Below, piece by piece: positions 44,908-53,841 of a DNA stretch of 64,000 bases. Location: positions 1,002,457 through 1,066,456 of the forward strand of contig CP009479.1 of assembly GCA_000965745.1 (NCBI GenBank), written 5' to 3'. A program made the position numbers and the translations under genes. The stretch comes from an uncultured archaeon (GTDB taxonomy: Archaea > Thermoplasmatota > Thermoplasmata > Thermoplasmatales > Thermoplasmataceae). Positions within the stretch are counted from its first letter, which is position 1; each line of letters opens with the position of its first letter. The notes under the pieces were generated by a model that worked only from the letters and a program-made list of their open reading frames with translations, had not been told where the DNA came from and did no database searches.

Positions 44908-46704
44908 TTAATCCGCAAAAGAATACTCTATTTTTTTCCCACTTTTTATGGCCTTGTAAAGCGCAGAACCTGTGTCGCTTAAGATCCTGAGGCGGACAAC
45001 TCCCCTGGCTGAGCTCTTTGCACTCAGGACAAGGATATCGTCAACGTAGAACCTGACCTGCTTGTTCTGGGCTCCAACATCGATGTAGATGTTCTTGTTC
45101 TTGATCTCGATGTGGGCAATTTCCCTGTCCGAATAGGTCCTCTCAAGGTTTGGCTCAACATCTATCTTCAGGTTCAGTTTCTTCTCAAGGTTTGATATGT
45201 TCACGCCTTTCTTTCCTATGAGCTGTGGTATGAATTCCTCGTCCACTCTCACCTGGACCCTTCCGTCGTCAATGAACTTGACATATACGCGATCTGTGCC
45301 CAGGCGCTTCTTGAGCTCTCTCACTATGACTTCAGACGCGAGTTTCTGAACAGCACTTCCTGCCTTTGCAGTGGTTATGGGAACAACCACAATCTGCTCG
45401 CCGAAGCTGTATATCTCATAAACGGGCTCCCCGGAGTAGAAGTCATCAATCACTATCACTGGCCGTGCAAGGTCCTCCTGGCTCATTCCGCTGGGAACCT
45501 TGACGGTATACTTTACAGTGAGAACTTTCCCTATCGCACCCTTATCGACAAAAAGGACGGTGTCGATCACCTGCGGGATAAGCCCAAGTTCTATTCTACC
45601 AATGAATCTCTGAACTGCATCAATCGGCCTGGTCGCATGTACAACACCGACCATGCCTACTCCTGCGAGCCTTAGGTCTGCATACACCCTGAAATCGGAA
45701 GTAACCCTCATCTCATCGAAAATGGAGTAGTCGCTTCTTACAAGGAGGAGTATGTCCCCCGTCTTCTCCATGGACCCTTCCAGTCCTGTATACTGTGTGA
45801 TCTCCTTTGCAACCTGCAGATCCCTGGGTTTTTCCATTGTCTTCACCAGCTTGTTCTTTGAACTGTAGAATTCAGCCAGTGCCTGGACAAAGGTGCTCTT
45901 TCCCGCACCGGGAGATCCTGCCACAAGAATCCCGTTTGCCTGGCTCTCAAGTCTTGCTATCAATGCATCAGGCAGATTGTATTCGTCAAGCGACAGCTTC
46001 TTGATCGGCCTCACAGCAGTTATTTCAAGATCGTCCGAGAACGGGGGCCTTGTTATGACGATCCTGATGTTCCTGAGCTGGATCACAGTGGCCCCATGCA
46101 TGTCCATCTCAATGAAAGACTGTTCCTCGAGTTTCCCCCGCTTCACTATGTTGCTTGCTATGTTTTCCAGATCTGACGTGGCAACAGGGTCCTTAAGCTT
46201 CTCGTATACAACTTTGCCCGGGTAGCCTTTCTTGACCAGAGGATGCATCTCAGCTTTAAGGTGAACTGACGTTGTTATCTCATCGAAGAATTCCTCAATG
46301 TTCCGGATAATCGTTTCCGGATGCGGCAGGAACTTGACCTCAACTCCTTTTATCTCTGCAAGGTCCCTCTGTATATTATCTCCGGTCACAAGAGTAGCAT
46401 CGTTCTCGGCTGCAACTGACCTGATAACTTCATCGATCTCGCCGCTCTTCGCTCTTCTGATCTGCCAGTCTGAGGGGCGCCTTCCCTGAATGTCAATGTA
46501 GATCTTACCCGTCTCTGCAAGCTCCCGCAGGCGTTTCAGCTCCCCGAGGGCAGCAAACCCTATAGATCTCCCCTCATTTGCCTGGTGCTCGACCTCGGCC
46601 AGCATCGCCTCGGCCAGAATGACTCTGCATTCTTCCTCGAGGCCTGTTATGAATGTATAGAATCTTCCGTCTACTATTACAGATGTATCAGGTACGTAGT
46701 CCAC
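44908..46704 (-). CDS. PIN domain-containing ATPase (PINA-like) with KH domain
   Basis: A 598-residue archaeal protein in three parts: an N-terminal PIN domain (about 1-130; acidic residues in PDTSVIVDG, LAEVEHQ and LVTGDNIQRD), a PilT/VirB11-like ATPase with Walker A AGSPGAGKSTF (about 265) and the Walker B region SDYSIFDEMR, and a C-terminal KH domain (VDEEFIPQLIGKKGVNIS). Crenarchaeal PINA is a hexamer acting on Holliday junctions together with Hjc and Hjm; whether this holds here is inference. The KH loop suggests RNA or single-strand binding. Start codon is GTG. Confidence 0.88.
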   Translation of the reverse strand: MDYVPDTSVIVDGRFYTFITGLEEECRVILAEAMLAEVEHQANEGRSIGFAALGELKRLRELAETGKIYIDIQGRRPSDWQIRRAKSGEIDEVIRSVAAENDATLVTGDNIQRDLAEIKGVEVKFLPHPETIIRNIEEFFDEITTSVHLKAEMHPLVKKGYPGKVVYEKLKDPVATSDLENIASNIVKRGKLEEQSFIEMDMHGATVIQLRNIRIVITRPPFSDDLEITAVRPIKKLSLDEYNLPDALIARLESQANGILVAGSPGAGKSTFVQALAEFYSSKNKLVKTMEKPRDLQVAKEITQYTGLEGSMEKTGDILLLVRSDYSIFDEMRVTSDFRVYADLRLAGVGMVGVVHATRPIDAVQRFIGRIELGLIPQVIDTVLFVDKGAIGKVLTVKYTVKVPSGMSQEDLARPVIVIDDFYSGEPVYEIYSFGEQIVVVPITTAKAGSAVQKLASEVIVRELKKRLGTDRVYVKFIDDGRVQVRVDEEFIPQLIGKKGVNISNLEKKLNLKIDVEPNLERTYSDREIAHIEIKNKNIYIDVGAQNKQVRFYVDDILVLSAKSSARGVVRLRILSDTGSALYKAIKSGKKIEYSFAD

Positions 46705-46796
46705 ACTTCCAGAATTTGTTGTTCCTATTAAGGAATTCTAAGGGATTGGCAATGATTAAATCTTCCAAGTTATTAGGCTGAACCAGGAACCACGGT

Positions 46797-47525
46797 ATGA
46801 GAAATCAACCAGAAAAGGTGGCAGAAAGGGTGGCAGAAATACTGAAATCCGTTCTGACCGGAACTAACTACGGCACCGCACTAGCGTATTCAGGAGGCCT
46901 GGACAGCTCTGTCCTCATGGCAGCGTCAGGAATGTCGCTCAGGCCTTATGCCGTGGGTTTGGAAGGATCCAGGGATATCCGCAATGCAAAAGACGCCTCG
47001 GAATTGCTCGGTTTCCCCCTCAATGAGATCACTATAGGAAAAGATGAAGTCGTAAGATACAGTGAAACCCTTGTGGAGATAGACCCTGAAATCACACGAC
47101 TGGAACTTGGCTACGAAATAGTCCTTGCGGCAGTGCTTGACAATGCGGAAGAAAGAAGTGTTGTAACGGGGCAGGGTGCAGACGAACTGTTCTACGGGTA
47201 CAGAAGGTTTCTTGACAATCAGGATCTGGGCAACGCTTCACACCTTGAGAAATTACACGATAAGACGCTTCCAAGGGAACTCAGGCTTGCAGAACACTTC
47301 GGGAAAGAGCTGATCACCCCTTTCCTCAATGAAGAAATTATGGAACTTGCGGGATCCCTGGGGAGGGATGACCACATCAGGGGCGGCCTTAACAAAGTGG
47401 TTCTAAGAAAGGCTGCGTCCATCCTGGGCCTACCCGACGTGATAGTCAACAGGCCTAAAAAAGCTGCACAGTATGGTTCGGGTGTGGCTAAGGTGCTTTT
47501 GGGGCTTCAAAACATGCACGATTGA
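46797..47525 (+). CDS. asparagine synthase-like ATP pyrophosphatase
   Basis: A 242-residue protein that matches only the synthetase half of asparagine synthase B: PP-loop SGGLDSS at about 32-38 and TGQGADELFYGYRRF at about 122-136. The N-terminal glutaminase domain is absent, so it would use free ammonia or act on a different substrate. Such short archaeal members have no proven role. Downstream lies a scrambled region. Confidence 0.8.
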   Translation: MRNQPEKVAERVAEILKSVLTGTNYGTALAYSGGLDSSVLMAASGMSLRPYAVGLEGSRDIRNAKDASELLGFPLNEITIGKDEVVRYSETLVEIDPEITRLELGYEIVLAAVLDNAEERSVVTGQGADELFYGYRRFLDNQDLGNASHLEKLHDKTLPRELRLAEHFGKELITPFLNEEIMELAGSLGRDDHIRGGLNKVVLRKAASILGLPDVIVNRPKKAAQYGSGVAKVLLGLQNMHD

Positions 47526-47549
47526 CACTTGGCAGAAGAGGTATGATGT

Positions 47550-47918
47550 TTGCCGGCTAAACCTTCAGCAATGGTTGGCGATGGGGGGACAATTCCCGAA
47601 GGGGTAGCGTGGCTGATGAAATCCGGAGAGGCGAGCAGGTCACTGGGCATTCCTCTTTGAGAATTGAGAACAAGGGAAGAATAATGCCGGCTCGATGCTG
47701 AAGCTCCACACAGGGACATGCTACGATCGCCTTTCTAATGAAAGCAGTGTGATGCCACACTACGAAGACGCAATTGAGCACGGGCCTGATGGAAGGAGTC
47801 TCCGTGATGCTCACTTGGGACATCGCTTCGTATTACGGGCCACTACTGCGGATCCATGAAGGCCATTGATCGGGCAATGAAGGAATTTCCGGAACCGGTA
47901 GCCGCCCAAATGTTCTGA
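47550..47918 (+). pseudogene. scrambled coding remnants, family not identified
   Basis: Coding-like peptides succeed one another in different plus-strand frames: from 47550 PAKPSAMVGDGGTIPEGVAW and LMKSGEASRSLGIPL to TGA 47658-47660; then KGRIMPA; then MLKLHTGTCYDRLSNESS with MPHYEDAIEHGPDG; then EGVSVMLTWDIASYYGPLLR; and finally GSMKAIDRAMKEFPEPVAA to TGA 47916-47918. The junctions suggest one gene with several frameshifts. I cannot name the family. From 47919 to 48190 nothing is recognised except TTAAATAG at about 48134-48141 that may belong to the next gene's promoter. Confidence 0.45.
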
Positions 47919-48190
47919 TCCATTACACATTTTTTACTCCTGAAAATGCGGCCTTGCCTTGCATGGCCTGTTCGAAGCTCCTAAAACGGGAACATTGCCG
48001 CAGGATGATCCGTTTTCCTGTCGTTAGATGAATATTTCAATGTCATAAAGGGGCGTAAATTGTCAAAGCCTGCGTAAGAGTACGAATGTGGATAAGCTTC
48101 CAATTGACCTGCTGGCGGTGTGTACAGATACGTTAAATAGGATTATCATATCGCTCAGCAACTCCGAAACAAGATTAAATCAGTGATAAT

Positions 48191-48964
48191 ATGGCATACA
48201 TAGGAATTATTGGAGGAAGCGGGTTATACAGTATTCTTGATGACCCGGTATCAAAAGATATGGACACGCCATTCGGAAAACCCTCCGGAAACGTTGAAAT
48301 AGGAAAGATCGACGGCATAGAGGTTGCATTCATTCCAAGGCATGGGAAGAAACACACAATCCCTCCCCACAGGGTAAACTACAGGGCAAATCTCTGGGCA
48401 CTCAAATCGCTGGGCGTGGAGAGGGTAATAGCTGTTAACGCTGTCGGGTCGCTGAAAGAAGAGCTTCCACCCGGAACTACTGTCATCCCCGACCAGTTCA
48501 TAGACTTCACACGAAGAAGAGAACTTACGTTCTACGATGGCCCGGATGTTTATCACATTTCAGCGGCTGATCCCTTCTGTGAGGACTGCAACGGGATATT
48601 GAACTCAAAGGCCCGGGAAATAGGTGCAAACCCACATCTTGGTGGAACTTACGTTGTGGTTGAGGGTCCGAGATTCTCGACAAGGTCCGAGTCCAGAATG
48701 TTCAGGCAGTTTGGTGACATCATCGGAATGACACTTGTGCCTGAAGTGAATCTTGCAGATGAACTCTCGATGTGCTATTCAGTCCTTGCAACCGTCACCG
48801 ACTACGACGTCTGGGCGGACAAGCCGGTGGATGCATCAGAAGTTATGAAGACAATGAAGGAAAATGAAGAAAAAGTAGTCAAGATTATCAGGGAATCGCT
48901 GCAACAGATAAACTCAAAGAGAACATGCAGCTGTTCAACCAGGCTTGACAACGCAAAAGCATGA
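48191..48964 (+). CDS. mtnP: S-methyl-5'-thioadenosine phosphorylase
   Basis: A 257-residue purine nucleoside phosphorylase of the MTAP class. [15 protein letters not shown] opens the fold, [21 protein letters not shown] holds the phosphate-binding His and Arg residues, [15 protein letters not shown] and [18 protein letters not shown] follow; [14 protein letters not shown] is the purine/ribose part. The C-terminus has a Cys-x-Cys (RTCSCSTR), known from heat-stable archaeal MTA phosphorylases as a disulfide site. It recycles methylthioadenosine. The nuclease gene begins 10 nt downstream. Confidence 0.92.
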   Translation: MAYIGIIGGSGLYSILDDPVSKDMDTPFGKPSGNVEIGKIDGIEVAFIPRHGKKHTIPPHRVNYRANLWALKSLGVERVIAVNAVGSLKEELPPGTTVIPDQFIDFTRRRELTFYDGPDVYHISAADPFCEDCNGILNSKAREIGANPHLGGTYVVVEGPRFSTRSESRMFRQFGDIIGMTLVPEVNLADELSMCYSVLATVTDYDVWADKPVDASEVMKTMKENEEKVVKIIRESLQQINSKRTCSCSTRLDNAKA

Positions 48965-48974
48965 GGAGAAACAA

Positions 48975-50198
48975 ATGAAAATCAAATTTTATGGCGGAGC
49001 AGAAGAAGTTGGAAGGCTTGGAATAGATATAGACATGGGTCCAAAATCCTTCCTCGTTGACTATGGCGTTATACCTGAGAAGCCACCCCTATACCCACTG
49101 CCGGCAGATCCTGTAAATGCAATATTCATCACGCACTCCCATCTTGACCATATCGGCTCACTGCCGATATATTACCACGACAAGCAGGCCGATTTCTATG
49201 CAACTACAATGACCGCAAACTGCATGAGGCCGATGCTCAACGATTCGCTTAAGGTCATGAACCTTGAAGGATACCCCGAAAGATTCAGCAGGGAGGACGT
49301 TGACTCCCTTTTTACCAACTACGTCCCCGCCAAGTACGATGAGAGCTTTGATATTGGCAACATCACGATCACTCCTTACAATGCTGGCCACATAGCAGGG
49401 TCAACAATGTGGAAGTTCGAGGACAGGAAATCCATAATGGTCACGGGAGATCTGTATACAGAGGACACCGCACTGCTCAGGGGGGCGAAGCCGGTCAAGA
49501 CCGATACGCTCATAGTGGAAAGCACATATGCTGGCAAGCATCACGAGGACAGGGCTGAAGTGAAGAAGAGGCTCAGAAGGCGCGTCCAGGAAGTCATTGA
49601 AGATGGAGGAAAGGTAATTCTCCCATCCTTTGCGGTGGGACGGACTCAGGAGCTTATCATGACGCTCGCAGACCTTGATTATGATATTTCTGTAGACGGA
49701 ATGGGCAATCTCATAACAGGGATCTACATGTCGGACCCACAGTTTCTCAGGTCAAGGAAGGAATTCAAGAAAGCAGTTGGCCGGGTAAGGATGGTCAGAG
49801 GTTTCAGGATGAGGGAGGATGCCATCAAGAGTGACATTATCATCACCACATCCGGAATGCTGGATGGCGGGCCTGTCCTCAATTACCTGCAGAAGATTGC
49901 AGACGACCAAAAAAGCGCTATTTTTCTCACAGGATACCAGGTGGAGGGAACGAATGGAAGGAGCCTCGTAGAAACGGGCAGGATAAAGATTGCGGGCGCA
50001 ACCGTAAAGCCACAGATGCAGGTTGAGTTCTTCGACCTGTCGGGCCATGCCGGGCATGACGACCTTGTCAAATTCATCAAGGGTTGTGAGCCTGAAAAGG
50101 TGATCCTCTGCCATGGAGACCACAGGGAAGCGCTCATCGACGATCTGGAGGAATTTGACCTGGAACTCCCGTTCAACGGGAAAGAGTTCACGGTCTGA
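48975..50198 (+). CDS. beta-CASP ribonuclease, aCPSF2-like
   Basis: A 407-residue metallo-beta-lactamase RNase. Motif 2 is HSHLDHIGSLP, later metal ligands are in NAGHIAGSTMW and TGDLYTEDT, and the beta-CASP part has LPSFAVGRTQELIM and the distal FFDLSGHAGHDDL and CHGDH. There is no N-terminal KH region (as in aCPSF1), so it resembles aCPSF2 or an RNase J-like enzyme; role in mRNA processing or decay. ATG 48975 gives MKIKFYGGAEEVG and is preceded by GAGGAG; an upstream TTG frame is a shadow. Confidence 0.9.
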   Translation: MKIKFYGGAEEVGRLGIDIDMGPKSFLVDYGVIPEKPPLYPLPADPVNAIFITHSHLDHIGSLPIYYHDKQADFYATTMTANCMRPMLNDSLKVMNLEGYPERFSREDVDSLFTNYVPAKYDESFDIGNITITPYNAGHIAGSTMWKFEDRKSIMVTGDLYTEDTALLRGAKPVKTDTLIVESTYAGKHHEDRAEVKKRLRRRVQEVIEDGGKVILPSFAVGRTQELIMTLADLDYDISVDGMGNLITGIYMSDPQFLRSRKEFKKAVGRVRMVRGFRMREDAIKSDIIITTSGMLDGGPVLNYLQKIADDQKSAIFLTGYQVEGTNGRSLVETGRIKIAGATVKPQMQVEFFDLSGHAGHDDLVKFIKGCEPEKVILCHGDHREALIDDLEEFDLELPFNGKEFTV

Positions 50199-50252
50199 TC
50201 CAAAACCCTCTTTTTCCTTAGAAAAGCAGAGCTAATCAACGCTCTTAAACCA

Positions 50253-50260
50253 TTTATATA
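50253..50260 (+). promoter_or_regulatory. box A of the ABC ATPase gene
   Basis: TTTATATA, centred about 23 nt before ATG 50279; supports separate, leaderless transcription of this ATPase. Confidence 0.55.
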
Positions 50261-50278
50261 CCTAATACCTACGGGACT

Positions 50279-51034
50279 ATGGACCAGTTTCTCACTCTGG
50301 AAAATATCCACATGGAGTACAAATACAGGAAAACCTCCATAGTGAGCATCGAAGACATCTCGTTCTCGATCAACAGGAATGAGTTCGTCTCAATTATTGG
50401 CCCATCCGGCTGCGGCAAATCGACAATAGTGAAAATGATCCTTGGCCTCATCTCTCCAACATCAGGAAAAGTTCTGATGGATGGGGATGACCTCAGAAAA
50501 GGGGAAGGGAGAGTATCTGTGGTTTTCCAGTCCGCCGCTCTTTTCCCGTGGCTCGATGTTCTCCAGAACGTTGAAATTGTGCTTGAACCCCTTATCCGGG
50601 ACAAGGAAGAGAGAATCAGGGTAGCGATGAAGTATATCAAGATGGTGGGTATTGACGGTTTTGAAAACGCATATCCCCGTGAGCTCTCCGGTGGAATGAA
50701 GCAGAGGGTTGCCATTGCAAGGGCACTTTCAACATCCCCGGACCTTCTTGTCCTGGATGAGCCATTTGTCGGACTTGATGTATTTGCTGCACAGGCGATG
50801 AGGGAGGAGCTTCTTGATCTCTGGGATGACCAAAACCTTCCACCACATACGGTTCTCATGGTTACCCACAACGTCGATGAAGCCGTTCAGATGAGCGATC
50901 GCATCATCATCCTGAGCAAGAGGCCCAGTCACATAATCCAGGCAAAGCAGATTACGCTTCCAAGACCAAGGAACACCAGAAGTGATGAATTCTACAGGAC
51001 TGTCGACGACGTCCTTAAAATAATGTCCGGATAG
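50279..51034 (+). CDS. ABC transporter ATPase, nitrate/taurine class
   Basis: A 251-residue ATPase of the SsuB/TauB/NrtD type. Walker A GPSGCGKST (about 41-49), Q-loop VVFQSAALFPW, signature LSGGMKQRVAIARAL, Walker B LLVLDEPFVGLD and switch His in VTHNVDEAVQMSDRI. The class requires a BPD-type permease; none is adjacent, and the fused double permease at 2990-4618 is the natural partner in this window. Substrate unknown. Confidence 0.9.
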   Translation: MDQFLTLENIHMEYKYRKTSIVSIEDISFSINRNEFVSIIGPSGCGKSTIVKMILGLISPTSGKVLMDGDDLRKGEGRVSVVFQSAALFPWLDVLQNVEIVLEPLIRDKEERIRVAMKYIKMVGIDGFENAYPRELSGGMKQRVAIARALSTSPDLLVLDEPFVGLDVFAAQAMREELLDLWDDQNLPPHTVLMVTHNVDEAVQMSDRIIILSKRPSHIIQAKQITLPRPRNTRSDEFYRTVDDVLKIMSG

Positions 51035-51035
51035 G

Positions 51036-51647
51036 CTATTTTATCAGTCCCAGTCCGGTCATAGCATCTATGAAATACTGTATTGCAAACGCCGCCACAA
51101 GGAGGCCGAAAATTCTGGTAAGTGCTTTCATAGGCCTCTCACCTACAACGTCCATTATTTTCAGGGAGTAGGTGAAAAATATGTAGACTATCAGGAACAC
51201 CACCAGAATGGACATCAGCGTGAATATCTCTTCCATCAGGCCGTTCTTCATAAGTATTATAACAAGGGATATGGCGCCAGGGCCCGCCAGAAGAGGCGTG
51301 GCAAATGGCACTATTCCGACATCGGTGGTTCCATTGCTGCTCCTTGTTGATTTGGGCTTGTCTCCCTCCCGAACCATTTCGATGCCCATGATCAGAAGAA
51401 TTATTCCTCCTGCTATCTCCAAGGCCTGTATGGATATTCCGAAGAAGAAGATAATGACATTTCCAAGAACTGCAAAGAACACAAGAATAAGAGAGCCATA
51501 GACAACAGCATCTTTCGTCGCAAGCCGCCTTTCTTTTGGAGACATGTCAGAGGTCGCCGCCATGAACAGGACCAGTGTTCCGAATGGATCTATAACCACA
51601 AACAGCGGTATGAAGATCTCAAGAAAACTCACAACTGCAAGGCTCAT
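51036..51647 (-). CDS. MarC family integral membrane protein
   Basis: A 203-residue protein with six predicted membrane helices and the MarC (UPF0056) features: VVIDPFGTLVLFMAATS near the start, GIEMVREGD in the middle loop and PFATPLLAGPGAISLVI before the second half. Function unknown in general; older links to antibiotic resistance have not held. It is convergent with the ABC ATPase gene, 1 nt apart. Confidence 0.88.
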   Translation of the reverse strand: MSLAVVSFLEIFIPLFVVIDPFGTLVLFMAATSDMSPKERRLATKDAVVYGSLILVFFAVLGNVIIFFFGISIQALEIAGGIILLIMGIEMVREGDKPKSTRSSNGTTDVGIVPFATPLLAGPGAISLVIILMKNGLMEEIFTLMSILVVFLIVYIFFTYSLKIMDVVGERPMKALTRIFGLLVAAFAIQYFIDAMTGLGLIK

Positions 51648-51701
51648 GTTTCTGCTGATTAAAATGATGTATTTAAACTGCTTTTAACATTTCGTTGGAA
51701 A

Positions 51702-51710
51702 GTATTTAAC
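51702..51710 (+). promoter_or_regulatory. box A of the UDP-sulfoquinovose synthase gene
   Basis: GTATTTAAC centred about 26 nt before ATG 51733. Confidence 0.55.
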
Positions 51711-51732
51711 TGTACCAGCCATACACTCACGA

Positions 51733-52902
51733 ATGAAGATACTTGTACTCGGAGTCGATGGTTACATAGGGTGGACACTAGCGCTGAGGTTGCTTTCCCA
51801 TGGCCACGAAGTTATTGGAGCTGACAATTACATTACAAGGAAAAGAGTTAATGAAGTAGGTTCTTCCTCTGCCCTCCCGCTCATGTCATTCGGGAGGCGA
51901 AACCAGGTCCTGAAGGAGAAGACCGGAAGCAACATCACCATGTACAGGGGGGATGTCAGCAACTCAGAATTCATGGACAGGATCATAAAGGAAGAAAAGC
52001 CCGATGCCATTGTACATCTGGCTGAGCAAAGGTCAGCCCCCTACTCTATGATCGGCCTCAAGCAGGCAAAAGAAACCATGGTCAAGAACATCGTAAGCAC
52101 GCTTAACCTGGTGTACTCGATGAAGGAGCACATCCCCGGCTCCCATCTTCTCAAGCTCGGGACAATGGGGGAATATGGAACCCCGAACATCGACATTCCT
52201 GAAGGATTTTTCGAGGTTGAGTACAAGGGCAGAAAGGACTACCTCCCCTTCCCAAAAAACGCGGGATCATGGTATCACTGGACAAAGGTGCATGATTCAA
52301 ACAACCTGATGTTTGCAAACAAGGTCTGGGGCCTGAACGTTACCGATGTGATGCAGGGTGTGGTATACGGCACCAGGACCAGGGAGATTGAAGAAACATC
52401 GCTCTATACGAGGTTTGATATTGATGAAGTCTGGGGAACCGCGTTAAACAGGTTTTGCGCACAGGCGGTTGCCAATCTACCCATCACTCCATACGGAAAA
52501 GGCGGGCAGACCCGTGGATTCCTCTCCCTTGAAGACAGTGTCTCATGCCTTTCGCTTGCACTTGAAAATCCACCTGAAAAAGGGGAATACAGGGTATTCA
52601 ACCAGTTCGACGAGCATTACTCGGTGCTTGAGCTCGCGGAAATGGTAAAATCAGTGTATGAGGAAGAATTCGGCAAGCCAGCCGATATTAAGCACGTCCC
52701 CAATCCAAGGGTGGAGAAAGAAGAGCATTATTACAACCCTGAACATGAAAAGCTCAAGAAGCTCGGTTACAGGAGGGCGAGGGAACTGAGGGAGGAAGCG
52801 GTCATAATTCTTAACGACCTGGCAAAACACAGGAAGAAGATACTCAGGTACAAGGACGTTATCACGCCGAGGACATTCTGGTCCAAGAGCAAGAGCCTTT
52901 GA
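51733..52902 (+). CDS. agl3: UDP-sulfoquinovose synthase
   Basis: A 389-residue extended SDR that converts UDP-glucose and sulfite into UDP-sulfoquinovose. Evidence: ILVLGVDGYIGWTLALRL (cofactor loop in the SQD1/Agl3 form), VHLAEQRSAPYSM, GTMGEYGTPN, the catalytic Tyr-x3-Lys in SWYHWTKVHD, and QGVVYGTRT. In crenarchaea Agl3 supplies sulfoquinovose for N-glycans of surface proteins, and T. acidophilum glycans carry a sulfo-sugar, so the same role is likely. The convergent neighbour, a UTP-sugar transferase, may provide UDP-glucose. Confidence 0.92.
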   Translation: MKILVLGVDGYIGWTLALRLLSHGHEVIGADNYITRKRVNEVGSSSALPLMSFGRRNQVLKEKTGSNITMYRGDVSNSEFMDRIIKEEKPDAIVHLAEQRSAPYSMIGLKQAKETMVKNIVSTLNLVYSMKEHIPGSHLLKLGTMGEYGTPNIDIPEGFFEVEYKGRKDYLPFPKNAGSWYHWTKVHDSNNLMFANKVWGLNVTDVMQGVVYGTRTREIEETSLYTRFDIDEVWGTALNRFCAQAVANLPITPYGKGGQTRGFLSLEDSVSCLSLALENPPEKGEYRVFNQFDEHYSVLELAEMVKSVYEEEFGKPADIKHVPNPRVEKEEHYYNPEHEKLKKLGYRRARELREEAVIILNDLAKHRKKILRYKDVITPRTFWSKSKSL

Positions 52903-52907
52903 TGCCC

Positions 52908-53645
52908 TTACTCGACAAGCCTGAGAGTTCTCCTTAGAATATCGGCATATTCTTTCGCTATTCCCACACTGACCCAGTTTGGCCGATCAATCTCAATGCC
53001 GATTGTGTAGGTTCCCGAAAGTATCATCCTGTTAATTGCGGGGGTGAGCTCAACATTAGACTCCCTGTCGTCAATGAAGTCAAGAATGCCCCTTGTGAAC
53101 GCATAGAATGCGGTCAGGGCGAGTGAAGAAGGCGGGGTTGTTGATTTTTCCACAACCTCGGTTACCCTGTATCTTCCTCCGTCCCGGTCAACCCTTGCGG
53201 TTCCATATCTCTGAGGATTTGGAACCCGGAAAAGGGTCAGCACGTTTCTGTCCCTGTTCTCCACGGCAGTCTTGACAACCATGTCAATATGCTCCTGGGG
53301 GAGTATCATGCCGTCTCCGGCATTAAGAATAAAGGGCTCACCGTTAACGTATGGCCTGGCCTTCAGGACAGCATCACCAAAGCCTTTCTTCTCTCTCTGG
53401 TATGCAAAATCCACTTCGTCGAACTCGTTTTCAATGTACTCTTTTGTGTATTTGTCTTCAGGGTCAACAACAACCACGAAGCCGTTTATCCCGGCATTCT
53501 CCAGCCTGTGCATAATGCAGTCTATCATCGGCCGCAGAACCAGCTCTCCGCCCCTTCTGTCATAAACGGGCAACATCTCTTTCCTGAGTTTACCATCAAG
53601 TCCGGACCTTGTTCCAAGGCCTGCTGCGGTTATGACTGCTTTCAT
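52908..53645 (-). CDS. nucleotidyltransferase, probable UTP-glucose-1-phosphate uridylyltransferase
   Basis: A 245-residue nucleotidyltransferase. The start MKAVITAAGLGTRSG with KEMLPVYD is the GalU-type signature, and INAGDGMI (ILNAGDGMILPQEH) is the metal site. It is shorter than bacterial GalU, and the C-terminus lacks an added domain. The end-to-end position beside UDP-sulfoquinovose synthase suggests that it makes UDP-glucose for it; this is inference from context. Confidence 0.8.
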   Translation of the reverse strand: MKAVITAAGLGTRSGLDGKLRKEMLPVYDRRGGELVLRPMIDCIMHRLENAGINGFVVVVDPEDKYTKEYIENEFDEVDFAYQREKKGFGDAVLKARPYVNGEPFILNAGDGMILPQEHIDMVVKTAVENRDRNVLTLFRVPNPQRYGTARVDRDGGRYRVTEVVEKSTTPPSSLALTAFYAFTRGILDFIDDRESNVELTPAINRMILSGTYTIGIEIDRPNWVSVGIAKEYADILRRTLRLVE

Positions 53646-53812
53646 TTTAACGTTGGAATATCGCCTGACGTGGTTAATACTTTATGGGCTCACTTTTAAA
53701 GTGTTCCAGGGTAAGCCTACCATCAGGGCCGGGAAAATAATGCTTATTCTGCGGGGGAGTATCCGGAAGATTTTGGCTCACAGCGAAAAGACACTTGCTC
53801 CGGGGCGAAACC

Positions 53813-53821
53813 AATAATATA
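53813..53821 (+). promoter_or_regulatory. box A of the pgk-pfdA-ftsY operon
   Basis: AATAATATA centred about 25 nt before ATG 53842. Confidence 0.5.
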
Positions 53822-53841
53822 CTCGTGCACAATTACTGAGC

